Made by a program: the position numbers and the translations under genes | The notes under the pieces: generated by a model | What the model saw: the letters and a program-made list of their open reading frames with translations, nothing else | Databases searched by the model: none | Told to the model about the DNA's origin: nothing | Shown here: piece after piece, positions 1 through 8,032 of the stretch | How positions within the stretch are numbered: the first letter of the stretch is position 1 | Layout: each line of letters opens with the position of its first letter | Source: Alphaproteobacteria bacterium | Lineage (GTDB): Bacteria > Pseudomonadota > Alphaproteobacteria > Rickettsiales > JABCZZ01 | Length of the DNA: 64,000 bases | Assembly: GCA_013289445.1 (NCBI GenBank) | Contig: JABCZZ010000006.1 | Coordinates: 1-64,000, forward strand | Reading direction: 5' to 3'

Positions 1-2
1 TC

Positions 3-329
3 AGCAAAGAGCGCACGGAAATACTTGGGCAGATGCGCGATGCGTTGCGCCTGACCATCGATGACGTGGGTTCTTTCGCAAAAATGGATCCCGAAACCTA
101 TCGCTTGAGTGAAAAAGCGGGCTGGCTAGTGTCGCGCAGTAAGAAAAACAATGAGTCCAACCGCCGTAATCAGGCCGTGCGTATTGCCGGGGTGTTGATA
201 CCCGAAGACGTGCCAGATGCTATTGAGCAGCGTACCAAACTTGCCAAAATCCTCGATACCACGCCGCCTGACCTGATGTCACAGGTGGCGTGTAAAGTAA
301 CGCCTGCCAAAGCCCCGCCTCATCACTGA
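3..329 (+). CDS. C-terminal part of an unrecognised protein
   Basis: The frame is already open at the first bases of the window, so this is the 3' end of a longer gene; the ATG at 33 need not be the start. The visible part (about 108 residues) is hydrophilic, with a basic patch (SRSKKNN) and a tail rich in Pro, Ala and Lys that ends in His-His before TGA. There is no membrane segment or signal peptide. The sequence is not recognised and no function is proposed. Confidence 0.6.
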   Translation, partial: SKERTEILGQMRDALRLTIDDVGSFAKMDPETYRLSEKAGWLVSRSKKNNESNRRNQAVRIAGVLIPEDVPDAIEQRTKLAKILDTTPPDLMSQVACKVTPAKAPPHH

Positions 330-639
330 CGTTTTTTCGTTTTGGCGTGAAAGGCTGCTTTATTGAAGTCCCCCAAAAAGAATATTGTTAATGATTTATC
401 GAATCGGCAATTGCGTCCAATCTGTTGTGTAATTAGGACTCTTTGGCTGGCGCATGTGGCAGTCAATTTTAAAACTTTACAGTTTTGAGCCCTTCAAAAT
501 TTACTTTTTGCCACAGGAGCCAATGGGGCGTTGATGTTGTGCGAGAATATAAATGAATAATTAACGCTTAAAAGTTAAAATACACAAGATAAGTAAACGA
601 ATGCCGCGTTCTGCAACCCTATAATATTTATAATACGCA
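330..639. other. 310-bp intergenic region with inverted repeat and TATAAT boxes
   Basis: No gene is seen here. The region is AT-rich. An imperfect inverted repeat pairs TTGGCT (443-448) and TGTGGCA (455-461) with TGCCACA (509-515) and AGCCAA (518-523), enclosing an AT-rich centre that can itself fold (AAAACT/AGTTTT). Two overlapping TATAAT hexamers lie at 620-625 and 629-634, just before the next start codon at 640. A transcript from either would have almost no leader, and no Shine-Dalgarno sequence precedes 640. Confidence 0.5.
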
Positions 640-1128
640 ATGAGAAAGAATGTTCGCCTATTTCCGCTACTCATAATTTTTATAGCTGTAGCTTGCAGCG
701 TTCCCGAACCTTTTCACCACCAGTTTGCTTCTGGCCATTATTCTTCTGACATAATCTCCTGTGTCCCCTACGCGCGCAAAGTATCGGGCGTTAAACTTAC
801 TGGCGATGCATATACTTGGTGGCCAGAAGCGGCAGGTCGCTACAGACGAGGGCATATACCCGCCGTTGGCTCAGTTCTGGTGCTTAAAAGAACCTCACGC
901 ATGCATTCAGGCCATGTAGCGGTCGTAAAAGACGTTCTAAACGCAAGACAGATAAACGTCACCCATAGCAACTGGGGCGATAGCAGAAGCACCCGGCATA
1001 TTATTTACGACTCAATGCTGGTGGAGGACGTATCGCGCGCCAATGACTGGTCACAAGTCAAATTCTGGAATGACTCAAAAAATGTCCTGGGCTTTCCCTA
1101 TGCTGCGTATGGCTTTATTTACCCTTAG
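640..1128 (+). CDS. CHAP-domain lipoprotein (putative peptidoglycan amidase/endopeptidase)
   Basis: This 162-residue protein has a short hydrophobic signal (residues 5-18) ending in Ala-Val-Ala-Cys19, a passable though not ideal lipobox, so it is probably a membrane-anchored lipoprotein. The mature part looks like a CHAP (NlpC/P60-superfamily) domain: Cys41 in SCVPYAR is the likely nucleophile, His92 in SGHVAVV the base, and Asn111 in HSNW a fitting third residue. CHAP enzymes cut peptide or amide bonds in peptidoglycan. The gene stands alone, convergent with the transporter downstream. The start codon lacks a Shine-Dalgarno sequence and lies directly after TATAAT boxes. Substrate is unknown. 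Confidence 0.75.
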   Translation: MRKNVRLFPLLIIFIAVACSVPEPFHHQFASGHYSSDIISCVPYARKVSGVKLTGDAYTWWPEAAGRYRRGHIPAVGSVLVLKRTSRMHSGHVAVVKDVLNARQINVTHSNWGDSRSTRHIIYDSMLVEDVSRANDWSQVKFWNDSKNVLGFPYAAYGFIYP

Positions 1129-1204
1129 ACTAAGGTGGATAGGAATAGATTTCGGATAAGCCACTGCCATATCCTGGTTATTCGACGAATTTCATAATCA
1201 ATTA

Positions 1205-2458
1205 TTAAACGGCAAACATGCCTATGGCCGCTGCAAACATCAGCACTGTCGTGATGGTAACGCTAATCTGGCTTAATGGCGAACTTGGTTTTCCCCTCAT
1301 AATTTCTTTGTCTCTTCCTACAAGAAATACGCCAATCAGCAGGAAGGGAGCCAGCAAACCGTTGATAACGGCTGTCCAGAATAAAGCGCTCAGAGGATTG
1401 ATGTGCAGAAAGTCCAAGGCAACACCACATACTACCGATAGGACAATAACAGCATAAAATGCCCGTGCCTGCTTAAACTTCTTATCCAGTCCCTGCGACC
1501 ATTCAAAAGTTTCTGCGAAAGCGTATGCCGCTGAACCTGCAAGCGTTGGAATTGCAAGAAGCCCTACCGCAATAATGCCTGTTGTATAAAGAAGCATCGC
1601 AAGATTGCCGGCCAGCGGGCGTAGTGCTTCCGCTGCCTCTCTGGAGCTAGTGATATTAGTCAATCCATGCGTATGTAACGTCAGGGCGGTTGTCAGAATG
1701 ATAAAAAACATAACGATGTTTGATAGAAAAGTGCCCGTTCCTACATCCATCTTGCGATCCACCAGATCAACGTTGCTGACCTCCACATGCCTCAAACGCA
1801 TGCGGCGCCCCGCAGCTTTTTCTTCTTCTACCTCCTGGGCTGCCTGCCAGAAGAAGAGATAAGGGCTGATGGTGGTGCCTAGAATCGCTACCACAGTTTC
1901 CCAGGCCAGTGTGCCTCTGGGAAGAGTGAGTGAGAAAGTCTGCCGTGCAACCCATGACCAGTCAGGATGAATAATGAAAGCGGTGATCACGTACGTAAAT
2001 AATGACAGTGCCAGCCATTTTAGTACGCCGGCAATCTGGTGGTAACGAAATTTGATAATGGCATATCCGATACCCAGACCGAAAAGTATAACGTACCAGT
2101 GCGAACTGATCCCGCTGAGCAGTTCTGCAGCGTCTGCCATTCCGGCGAGGTCGGCCGCAATATTTATAGTGTTGGCAATTAATAGGGCAAAGCAGAAAAT
2201 GATCAGTATAGATTTAGGGAACTTTTTACTGAGCGCCCCCGCCAGCCCTTGACCCGTCATCATGCCGATTCTGGCGCACATCATCTGGACGGAAGCCATT
2301 AACGGCCAAGTAACCCATGCCATCCATAATAAAGAGGTGCCAAGCTGCGCTCCGGCAATAGAATAGGTGGCAATGCCTGAGGGATCATCGTCTGCGGCGC
2401 CCGTTATTAACCCCGGGCCCAAAGCAGAAAGGAAACGCCGAAAAATTGTAGTCTTCAT
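1205..2458 (-). CDS. Nramp-family divalent metal transporter, non-canonical binding site
   Basis: A 417-residue polytopic inner-membrane protein with about 11 hydrophobic segments, opening with GPGLITGAADDDPSG as in Nramp TM1. The canonical TM1 motif DPGN is here Asp25-Pro26-Ser27-Gly28. The TM6 motif MPH is Ser198-Pro199-Tyr200, so the methionine that favours soft transition metals is missing. Classical Nramps (MntH) carry Mn2+ and Fe2+ with protons; relatives lacking these residues include Mg2+-type transporters, so substrate should not be read as manganese by default. The gene lies downstream of a small orphan gene with a terminator between them. No clear Shine-Dalgarno sequence is seen. 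Confidence 0.85.
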   Translation of the reverse strand: MKTTIFRRFLSALGPGLITGAADDDPSGIATYSIAGAQLGTSLLWMAWVTWPLMASVQMMCARIGMMTGQGLAGALSKKFPKSILIIFCFALLIANTINIAADLAGMADAAELLSGISSHWYVILFGLGIGYAIIKFRYHQIAGVLKWLALSLFTYVITAFIIHPDWSWVARQTFSLTLPRGTLAWETVVAILGTTISPYLFFWQAAQEVEEEKAAGRRMRLRHVEVSNVDLVDRKMDVGTGTFLSNIVMFFIILTTALTLHTHGLTNITSSREAAEALRPLAGNLAMLLYTTGIIAVGLLAIPTLAGSAAYAFAETFEWSQGLDKKFKQARAFYAVIVLSVVCGVALDFLHINPLSALFWTAVINGLLAPFLLIGVFLVGRDKEIMRGKPSSPLSQISVTITTVLMFAAAIGMFAV

Positions 2459-2495
2459 TCGTTATTTTGTTTTGGGTTATAGTATTAAAAGAAGC

Positions 2496-2518
2496 GAACC
2501 GGGCACAAGGCCCGGTTC
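2496..2518 (-). terminator. Intrinsic terminator after the 77-residue gene
   Basis: A perfect 9-bp stem, GAACCGGGC (2496-2504) with GCCCGGTTC (2510-2518), closes a 5-nt loop. Reading leftward on the minus strand, the stem is followed by a T-rich run (TTCTTTTAATAC). It fits a rho-independent terminator that separates the small gene at 2524-2757 from the Nramp gene downstream. Confidence 0.75.
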
Positions 2519-2523
2519 ATAGG

Positions 2524-2757
2524 TTAGGCGTTCAAACATTTGCTCAGCGCCTGCGGGTTCTTGTCATCGATGGAAGATGAAGTGCGGCTGCCAAGTTCTT
2601 TGCCTTCGTTCTTCATACCTCCTTGACCGCGTTCCTGAGCATTCGGCTCATCTTTTTCAATGTTATTGCCGGCGCGTGAACCACCGGGAGTATTCTTCTG
2701 GCTGCTGGCAGTCTGGTTGGAATACTGATCCTTTTGGTTTGGTTTGGTATTAGCCAT
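2524..2757 (-). CDS. Small hydrophilic protein, unknown function
   Basis: The start is placed at 2757 because AGGAG sits well spaced before that ATG; a longer frame to 2808 has no such site. The 77-residue product is rich in Asn, Gln, Ser, Lys and Gly, without a hydrophobic segment, so it is probably cytosolic and largely disordered. Its N-terminal DQYSNQ resembles DQYSSQ in the tiny predicted protein at 4021-4146. Such composition is common among stress-related small proteins, but no family is recognised. It has its own terminator. Confidence 0.6.
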   Translation of the reverse strand: MANTKPNQKDQYSNQTASSQKNTPGGSRAGNNIEKDEPNAQERGQGGMKNEGKELGSRTSSSIDDKNPQALSKCLNA

Positions 2758-3107
2758 AGCGCTTGCTCCTGAAGTTGAATTTAGCTGAACATTGTATGTC
2801 AGCGGCAAAGTAATGCTAAAAATAGGGATATGTTAAATCCATATCGTAAAGCAGCTGTGGCATAAAGAATGCATATTCTTATCCCATTGGAAAAATATTA
2901 ATAAACAGTCTTAGAAAGATTCGATACGGAACCCATTCTTTCAACACAAAAATGTAAAGCCTGGAATGTTCCCGGGAGTATTGCGGAACAACAATTCTTA
3001 CTCATGAAATTTATACATAAAAAACATTTTAATTGCCGAAAGGCACATCTTTCTTATCTCGCAATTGATAGAGATGGATTGTTTAACCCATAGCTATAGG
3101 AGTCGTT
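2758..3107. other. 350-bp divergent intergenic region
   Basis: This region separates two divergent small genes and must hold both promoters. It is AT-rich. An inverted repeat GATATG (2827-2832) / CATATC (2840-2845) lies upstream of the minus-strand gene. GGAAC strings near 2928 and 2994 recall the -35 element of the alphaproteobacterial stress sigma factor EcfG, but no correctly spaced CGTT follows either, so no EcfG promoter is called. A 30-codon open frame from the ATG at 3004 has no ribosome binding site and is not called. Confidence 0.4.
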
Positions 3108-3461
3108 ATGACCATGAAAAAGAAAAGTGTAAAAGCGCATGCTAAAAAACGCACCGCCTCAAAACCAAGCGGAAAAAAGAAAATTTCTCTTAAAAGCGTC
3201 GCTCTTAAGAAGGCCGCCCTTAAGAAGAAAGTGTCAAAATCTTCTTTTGCTAAAAATACGAAGCGGGTAACCGCCATTTCCAAAAAGGCCGCTAAAAGAA
3301 ATATAAGAATTATAAAGGATGCCAACAAGTCTTCTCTTGCCACGATAAACAAGGAAGCAAAAGCGATCGTGAAGCCCTTTGCAGACCTTACTGACACGAT
3401 GTTAAATGCGATGGAGGGATTTGTAGCGGCAGGAACGCCTGACCATTCCAAAAAAAGATAG
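3108..3461 (+). CDS. Lysine/alanine-rich basic protein (histone H1-like)
   Basis: A 117-residue protein whose first ~75 residues are very rich in Lys, with Ala and Ser (KKAALKKKV, KKAAKRN), like the basic tails of bacterial histone H1-like or AlgP-like proteins that bind DNA non-specifically. Residues 76-117 are less basic and could form a short helix. A Shine-Dalgarno sequence (TAGGAG) precedes the ATG at a good distance. The neighbours are small stress-type genes. DNA binding is inferred from composition alone; interaction with RNA or another polyanion is equally possible. Confidence 0.6.
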   Translation: MTMKKKSVKAHAKKRTASKPSGKKKISLKSVALKKAALKKKVSKSSFAKNTKRVTAISKKAAKRNIRIIKDANKSSLATINKEAKAIVKPFADLTDTMLNAMEGFVAAGTPDHSKKR

Positions 3462-3501
3462 GCGGAGGCCAAGAAATTGAATATTTTTCAGGAGAAATCG
3501 T

Positions 3502-4036
3502 ATGATAATTAGGCACCGCGATATTGGCACTTTTTTTAATCACCAGCGGCATACTTGCCATAGTGGTGGTGTGCACATTGGCTAGCGTTGCCAAGGCAGA
3601 TGTGATTTCTGAAGAGGATTTCGTTCATAAAGCGTCTGTAGCTAACAAATTCGAAATTGAATCCAGCAAGTTGGCGCTGGATAAATCACAGAACGGGCAG
3701 ATAAAGAAATTTGCTCAGCATATGGTTGATGATCATACAAAAACCGCAAAGACTCTTGAAGAAACCCTTACATCAGCAGACGTAAACGTCACTCCGGCAA
3801 ACCATCTTGATGACAAGCATCAAAAGCTGTTGGCCGAACTTCAATCGTTATCCGGAGTTGCTTTCGATAAACGATATATTGATCTGCAAACGACCGCACA
3901 CAAGAAAGCAGTGAAGCTTTTTTCTGATTATTCCAAGAATGGCAAGAATCAGGCATTGAAAAATTTTGCTTCTGATACGCTTCCCGCGCTGAAAAAACAT
4001 CTCAAATATGTGCAGAAACTTCAGGCGCACGAATAA
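3502..4036 (+). pseudogene. DUF4142 secreted protein, frame break at a T7 tract near the start
   Basis: The body (3524-4036) is a typical DUF4142 protein, four-helix and ferritin-like by family, of unknown biochemical role and often in stress or envelope loci. The best start, ATG 3502, has an ideal AGGAG site but is one frame off. Removing one T from the run at 3531-3537 joins it to the body and yields a textbook signal peptide (basic MIIRHRD, then a long hydrophobic core ending in VAKA). As written, translation would need TTG 3524 without a ribosome site and without the basic n-region. Likely causes are a sequencing error, a recent mutation or slippage at the homopolymer. The remaining frame is intact. 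Confidence 0.7.
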
Positions 4037-4146
4037 CTCGTCCCATCAAAAATTTCATTATCAGGGGCGGTGGGTTTCTTTTTAGGCCTCTGACTGGAAT
4101 ATTGATCATCCTGAGCCTTTTGACGCAGATGTTTCTGCGAAGCCAT
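4021..4146 (-). CDS. Tiny hydrophilic ORF, possible paralogue of the 77-residue protein
   Basis: A 41-residue frame beginning MASQKHLRQK and containing DQYSSQRPKKK, then a Pro-rich end. It resembles the N-terminus of the product at 2524-2757 (MANTKPNQKDQYSNQ), which supports it as a real gene. It begins five bases after the stop of the gene upstream on the same strand, so the two are probably cotranscribed, with AAGG about nine bases before the ATG. Its end overlaps the DUF4142 3' end by 16 bases. Function unknown. Confidence 0.4.
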   Translation of the reverse strand: MASQKHLRQKAQDDQYSSQRPKKKPTAPDNEIFDGTSYSCA

Positions 4147-4150
4147 AATA

Positions 4151-4348
4151 CTAGCCTTTATTGGTGGCCCAGATCATTAACACTCCCCATCCTATAATCG
4201 TCCATCCAAAAAGGATATTGAGTATGAGTATCGTCTGGCGATTCTCATGATTGCGGGAGAATGCAATAAAGCTGGGGATGAAATGCACTATCAGAATTAC
4301 CAGGCCAATGATGAGCCAGACAAGTGCGCTCGTATTGTCAGCGGACAT
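4151..4348 (-). CDS. Superinfection-immunity-like small membrane protein
   Basis: The ATG at 4348 is chosen because AGGA lies six bases upstream; a TTG two codons earlier is less likely. The 65-residue product has two membrane segments separated by a short polar loop (SRNHENRQ) and ends in LFGWTIIGWGVLMIWA. That pattern matches the small superinfection-immunity family named after the phage T4 Imm protein. In bacteria most such genes are chromosomal and their role is unproven; immunity to phage should not be assumed. It probably forms a unit with the tiny gene at 4021-4146. Confidence 0.65.
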   Translation of the reverse strand: MSADNTSALVWLIIGLVILIVHFIPSFIAFSRNHENRQTILILNILFGWTIIGWGVLMIWATNKG

Positions 4349-4373
4349 ATTCAATCCTTTTACTACTTGAAAA

Positions 4374-4526
4374 TTATATGAGACCCAGCAGCATTAAAAT
4401 TATGAGAACAACAAGAAGAGTTCCGAAACTGCCGCTGGGATAATAACCCCAGTTACGGCTATGCGGCCAGGTCGGAAGAGCGCCGATAAGAAGTAATATG
4501 AGAATTATCAATACTATGGTGGACAT
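4374..4526 (-). CDS. DUF3309 family small membrane protein
   Basis: The start at 4526 is set by AGGGA six bases upstream; the longer frame to 4568 adds a polar stretch foreign to the family. The 50-residue product has a hydrophobic helix, the characteristic LPTWPHSRNWGYYPSG segment, and a second hydrophobic helix. This is a clear DUF3309 protein. The function is unknown; such genes are frequent beside other small envelope and stress genes in soil and freshwater Proteobacteria, as here. Confidence 0.8.
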   Translation of the reverse strand: MSTIVLIILILLLIGALPTWPHSRNWGYYPSGSFGTLLVVLIILMLLGLI

Positions 4527-4911
4527 GCGGATTCCCTGTGTTGAGTCGACACGCACATGATGACGCAAAAACGATCAATGCCACATTCCGCAAGGGGGTA
4601 TTAATTATAAAGATTATATGCGGGTAATGAGATGCAATGAGAAAGGGATCTCTGGGGATTTTCTGACCCCTACCACCTCACCTCAGCCCAATAACAAGAA
4701 TTATTGGTACAATATCAGCCGTTAAGCCAGCAGAATAAGCGTCAATCGTATTCGTTATTGATTTATATATCAATATATTATTCGACAATTTAGATTTATT
4801 TTAATAAGCGTATCCCTTTATTGCTTCTTGTTGCCGCAACTACTACAATCCAGCGCTTTTGTTGGGAAATAGCTCAATATACCTCAAAAACTAACAAACA
4901 AGCGAGGATGT
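4527..4911. other. 385-bp divergent intergenic region
   Basis: No gene is seen. The region carries the promoters of DUF3309 (leftward) and the kaiC-like operon (rightward) and is strongly AT-rich between 4740 and 4830. A perfect 7-bp inverted repeat, CCAATAA (4688-4694) with TTATTGG (4701-4707), could be an operator or a hairpin; no T-run follows, so it does not look like a terminator. Confidence 0.4.
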
Positions 4912-6426
4912 GTGAATAACCCCCATAAGCTATCATTGGTTAGTACAGGCAATGCCGAATTAGACGATGTCCTGGGAGGAGGTCTAACTCCGCACCGAGT
5001 ATACCTGCTGCATGGCACTCCTGGCTCCGGCAAAACAACGCTTGCCCTTAAATATTTGATGGAAGGCGTCAAAAAAGACGAGAAAGTGCTCTATGTTACA
5101 CTTTCTGAAACCAAAGCTGAACTTCTTGCCGTAGCAAAATCTCATGGTTGGTCACTTGACGGCATCGAGATATTTGAGCTGGTGGCACAGGAAACGGATC
5201 TGTTGCCTGAAAATCAATATACCGTTTATCAGCCTTCAGAAGTCGAGCTTAGCCAGACCACCAAAGCCATATTGGAAGAAGTAGAACGTGTAAAACCTGC
5301 CAGGGTCATCATCGATTCTCTCTCCGAGGTGAAATTACTTGCCCAGAATGCGTTGCGCTTCCGCAGGCAGGTGCTGGCGCTTAAGCAGTTTTTTACCGGA
5401 AGAAAATGCACGGTATTTTTTCTCGACGATAAAACGACGCCCGCAGGTGAAGATTTACAACTCGAAAGCATTGCGCACGGTGTGCTCAGCTTAGAACAAT
5501 TATCTCCGGAATACGGCTCAGAGCGCCGCCGTCTGCGTATCACCAAATTGCGTGGGCAGAAATATCGTGGCGGTTATCACGATTTTTCCATCATACACGG
5601 AGGATTATCGGTGTTCCCCCGCATCGTTGCGTCCGAACATAAGCGTACGGCTTCAAAAGGCCAGCTTAAGAGCGGAATCAATCAAATCGATTCGTTGCTT
5701 GGAGGCGGAATAGAATACGGCACCAGCGTGTTGCTTCTGGGTCCTGCAGGTGCAGGTAAATCTTCTCTCGCGATTCAGTACGCTGTGGCTGCGGCTTCTC
5801 GTGGAGAGCATTCCGTTATTTTTACGTTTGATGAACGTTTGCAAACGTTGTTTGAACGCGCCCAAGGTTTGGGAATGCCTTTAGAGACGCATGTAGATAA
5901 GGGACATATTCATATTCAGCCTATCGATCCTACCGAGATGTCGCCAGGGGAATTTGCCCATTGCGTACGTGAGAATATTGAGGGCGCGAACGGAAAACCC
6001 GCCGCCAAGATTATCGTTATTGATAGTCTTAATGGTTACCTCAATGCCATGCCCGAGGAACGATTCCTTATCTCACAGCTCCATGAATTGCTCACCTATG
6101 CAGGGCATTATGGCGTAGTCACGTTCCTGGTGGTAGCCCAGCACGGCTTATTAGGCAATACAATGCAGACCGTGGTGGATACCAGCTATCTGGCCGATTG
6201 CGTGATGCTTTTCCGTTATTATGAGATTATGGGAGAAGTTCGCCAGGCACTCTCGGTGGTAAAAAAGCGCGGCGGCAAGCATGAGCGAACCATTCGTGAG
6301 TTTAAGATGGGAAATACTGGAATTGGAGTGGGCGATCCTTTACGCGATTTCCACGGGGTTTTAACAGGAACCCCCATACTCAAGGACATCCCCGAAAAAC
6401 AAAGTCCAAAACCACATGTCGCCTGA
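4912..6426 (+). CDS. KaiC-like two-domain RecA-superfamily ATPase
   Basis: A 504-residue protein with two tandem KaiC domains. The first has Walker A GTPGSGKTT (Lys41) and Walker B-like RVIIDSLSE; the second has GPAGAGKSS (Lys283) and IIVIDSLNG. KaiC-like ATPases outside cyanobacteria couple ATP hydrolysis or autophosphorylation to signalling rather than to a proven clock. The start is GTG 4912 after GAGGAT; an ATG at 4908 is out of frame and stops at once. No kaiA or kaiB lies nearby. Its last bases overlap the hybrid histidine kinase gene by 11 nt, which strongly suggests translational coupling and a shared signalling task. Confidence 0.88.
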   Translation: MNNPHKLSLVSTGNAELDDVLGGGLTPHRVYLLHGTPGSGKTTLALKYLMEGVKKDEKVLYVTLSETKAELLAVAKSHGWSLDGIEIFELVAQETDLLPENQYTVYQPSEVELSQTTKAILEEVERVKPARVIIDSLSEVKLLAQNALRFRRQVLALKQFFTGRKCTVFFLDDKTTPAGEDLQLESIAHGVLSLEQLSPEYGSERRRLRITKLRGQKYRGGYHDFSIIHGGLSVFPRIVASEHKRTASKGQLKSGINQIDSLLGGGIEYGTSVLLLGPAGAGKSSLAIQYAVAAASRGEHSVIFTFDERLQTLFERAQGLGMPLETHVDKGHIHIQPIDPTEMSPGEFAHCVRENIEGANGKPAAKIIVIDSLNGYLNAMPEERFLISQLHELLTYAGHYGVVTFLVVAQHGLLGNTMQTVVDTSYLADCVMLFRYYEIMGEVRQALSVVKKRGGKHERTIREFKMGNTGIGVGDPLRDFHGVLTGTPILKDIPEKQSPKPHVA

Positions 6427-8029
6427 AGAAAGCTTTCAACCTATTTTTGAAGAACGTGTACTTATCCTTATGCCAACACATAGGGATGCACAAAATACTG
6501 TACATATTTTCAAAGCAAATAATCTGTCTTCCTACATTTGCGGTTCACTGAAAGAGCTTTGTGAAGAAATAAGCAAAAGCGCTGGCGCAGCAATTCTTTC
6601 AGAAGAACAGATTCTTGCTGATAAGACAAATATTCTCTACGAAACGCTGCGCGATGAGCCTCTCTGGTCGGATTTTCCGCTGCTCGTGCTCACGCCCGCC
6701 GGCCATAGCTCCGCTGAATCAATAAGCGCACTTGAGGCCATTGGGCATATGACGCTGATTCGCCGGCCGGTGCAAATCGCCGAACTCATGAGCGCAGTGG
6801 GCTCGGCCCTGCGTGATAGACAAAGACAATATAAAATGCGCAGTTACTTCATAGAGCGCGACGAGCAGGAAGAAGCGTTGCGATTGGCAGATAAGCGCAA
6901 AGACGATTTCCTGGCGATTCTGGCCCATGAATTGCGCAATCCACTCGCTCCGATCTTTAATGCATTGCCCATTCTGCAATCGCAAAAAACCACCAAAGAA
7001 ATGCGTTTTGAGGCGATAGATATCGTCGTCCGACAAGTTAATCAGATGGTGCGCTTGGTAGATGATCTAATGGATGTTAGCCGTATTCGTGGCGGAAAAA
7101 TTGAGTTACGCAAGGAACGTATTAAACTTCGCGATGTCATTCTTAATGCGATTGAAACTTCTCGCCCCCTTATCGACCAGCACAATCATACGCTCAGCAT
7201 CGATTTGCCGGAGTTTTCTGTGTATGTGGAGGCAGATTTTGTACGGCTTTCACAGGTCATTTCAAATGTGCTTAATAATGCAGCGAAATATACCCCGCAT
7301 GACGGGCATATTGCTATTGTTCTTGAACAGTTGGGCACTGAAGGAATTATTCGTATACGTGATGACGGAATTGGTATTTCCAAAGAAATGCTGCCGCATA
7401 TTTTTGATATGTTTACCCAAGTCGATGAATCCTTAGAACGAGCACAAGGAGGTGTAGGAATCGGACTAATGCTTGTCAAAAATTTGATTGAAATGCATGA
7501 AGGCAGCATTGAGGCGCGTAGCGAAGGCGCCGGCAAAGGTAGTGAATTCATTTTACGCATGCCCTTGGCAATAAAGGGCGATGAAGACTTTATACAAGAC
7601 AACTACAAAGAAAAAACGCCACTTGCCACCCAAACGGCAGGTAGACGTATTTTATTGGTAGAGGATTATAAGGTACTAGCGCAGATGACTAGCTGGGCAC
7701 TAGAATTGGAAGGACACCATGTTAAAGTTGCACCAGACGGCCCAGCAGCTATTGCTTTGGCAAAAACCTATATCCCTGAGGTAGTATTACTAGATATTGG
7801 CCTTCCAGGTATGAATGGCTATGAGGTGTGCGCCGCTTTGCGTCAACAGCACGCACTAAAAGACACTATATTTATTGCACAGACTGGTTGGGGGCAGAAA
7901 GAGCATCGCCAACGGTCCAAAGAGGCAGGCTTTCACTATCATATGGTAAAGCCCATTGATCCTGCCGCATTGCAAGGCATCTTAGACTCTAATATGTCCA
8001 GCGAAAAGCCGTCAAAGATCACGGCGTAG
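6416..8029 (+). CDS. Hybrid sensor histidine kinase with C-terminal receiver
   Basis: A 537-residue soluble protein without transmembrane segments. Residues 1-140 look like a degenerate receiver or other sensory domain (VLILMPT at the start, LLVLTP near 100). Next come a HisKA domain with phosphoacceptor His171 in AHELRNPL, a HATPase domain (NVLNNAAKY, DDGIGI, GVGIGL), and a C-terminal receiver with phosphorylatable Asp460 in LLDIGLPG, acidic VEDY before it and Lys in MVKP. The gene starts inside the end of the kaiC-like gene. A cytosolic kinase paired with a KaiC protein suggests that it reads the KaiC state. No DNA-binding output is encoded next to it. Confidence 0.92.
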   Translation: MSPEESFQPIFEERVLILMPTHRDAQNTVHIFKANNLSSYICGSLKELCEEISKSAGAAILSEEQILADKTNILYETLRDEPLWSDFPLLVLTPAGHSSAESISALEAIGHMTLIRRPVQIAELMSAVGSALRDRQRQYKMRSYFIERDEQEEALRLADKRKDDFLAILAHELRNPLAPIFNALPILQSQKTTKEMRFEAIDIVVRQVNQMVRLVDDLMDVSRIRGGKIELRKERIKLRDVILNAIETSRPLIDQHNHTLSIDLPEFSVYVEADFVRLSQVISNVLNNAAKYTPHDGHIAIVLEQLGTEGIIRIRDDGIGISKEMLPHIFDMFTQVDESLERAQGGVGIGLMLVKNLIEMHEGSIEARSEGAGKGSEFILRMPLAIKGDEDFIQDNYKEKTPLATQTAGRRILLVEDYKVLAQMTSWALELEGHHVKVAPDGPAAIALAKTYIPEVVLLDIGLPGMNGYEVCAALRQQHALKDTIFIAQTGWGQKEHRQRSKEAGFHYHMVKPIDPAALQGILDSNMSSEKPSKITA

Positions 8030-8032
8030 AGC

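Noticed and set aside
3004..3093. Mini-ORF of about 30 codons before the basic protein gene
   Set aside because: No ribosome binding site, no likeness, and AT-rich context where short frames occur by chance.
2758..3107. EcfG-type (GGAAC-N16-17-CGTT) promoter before the stress-type genes
   Set aside because: GGAAC strings are present but no CGTT follows at the right distance on either strand.
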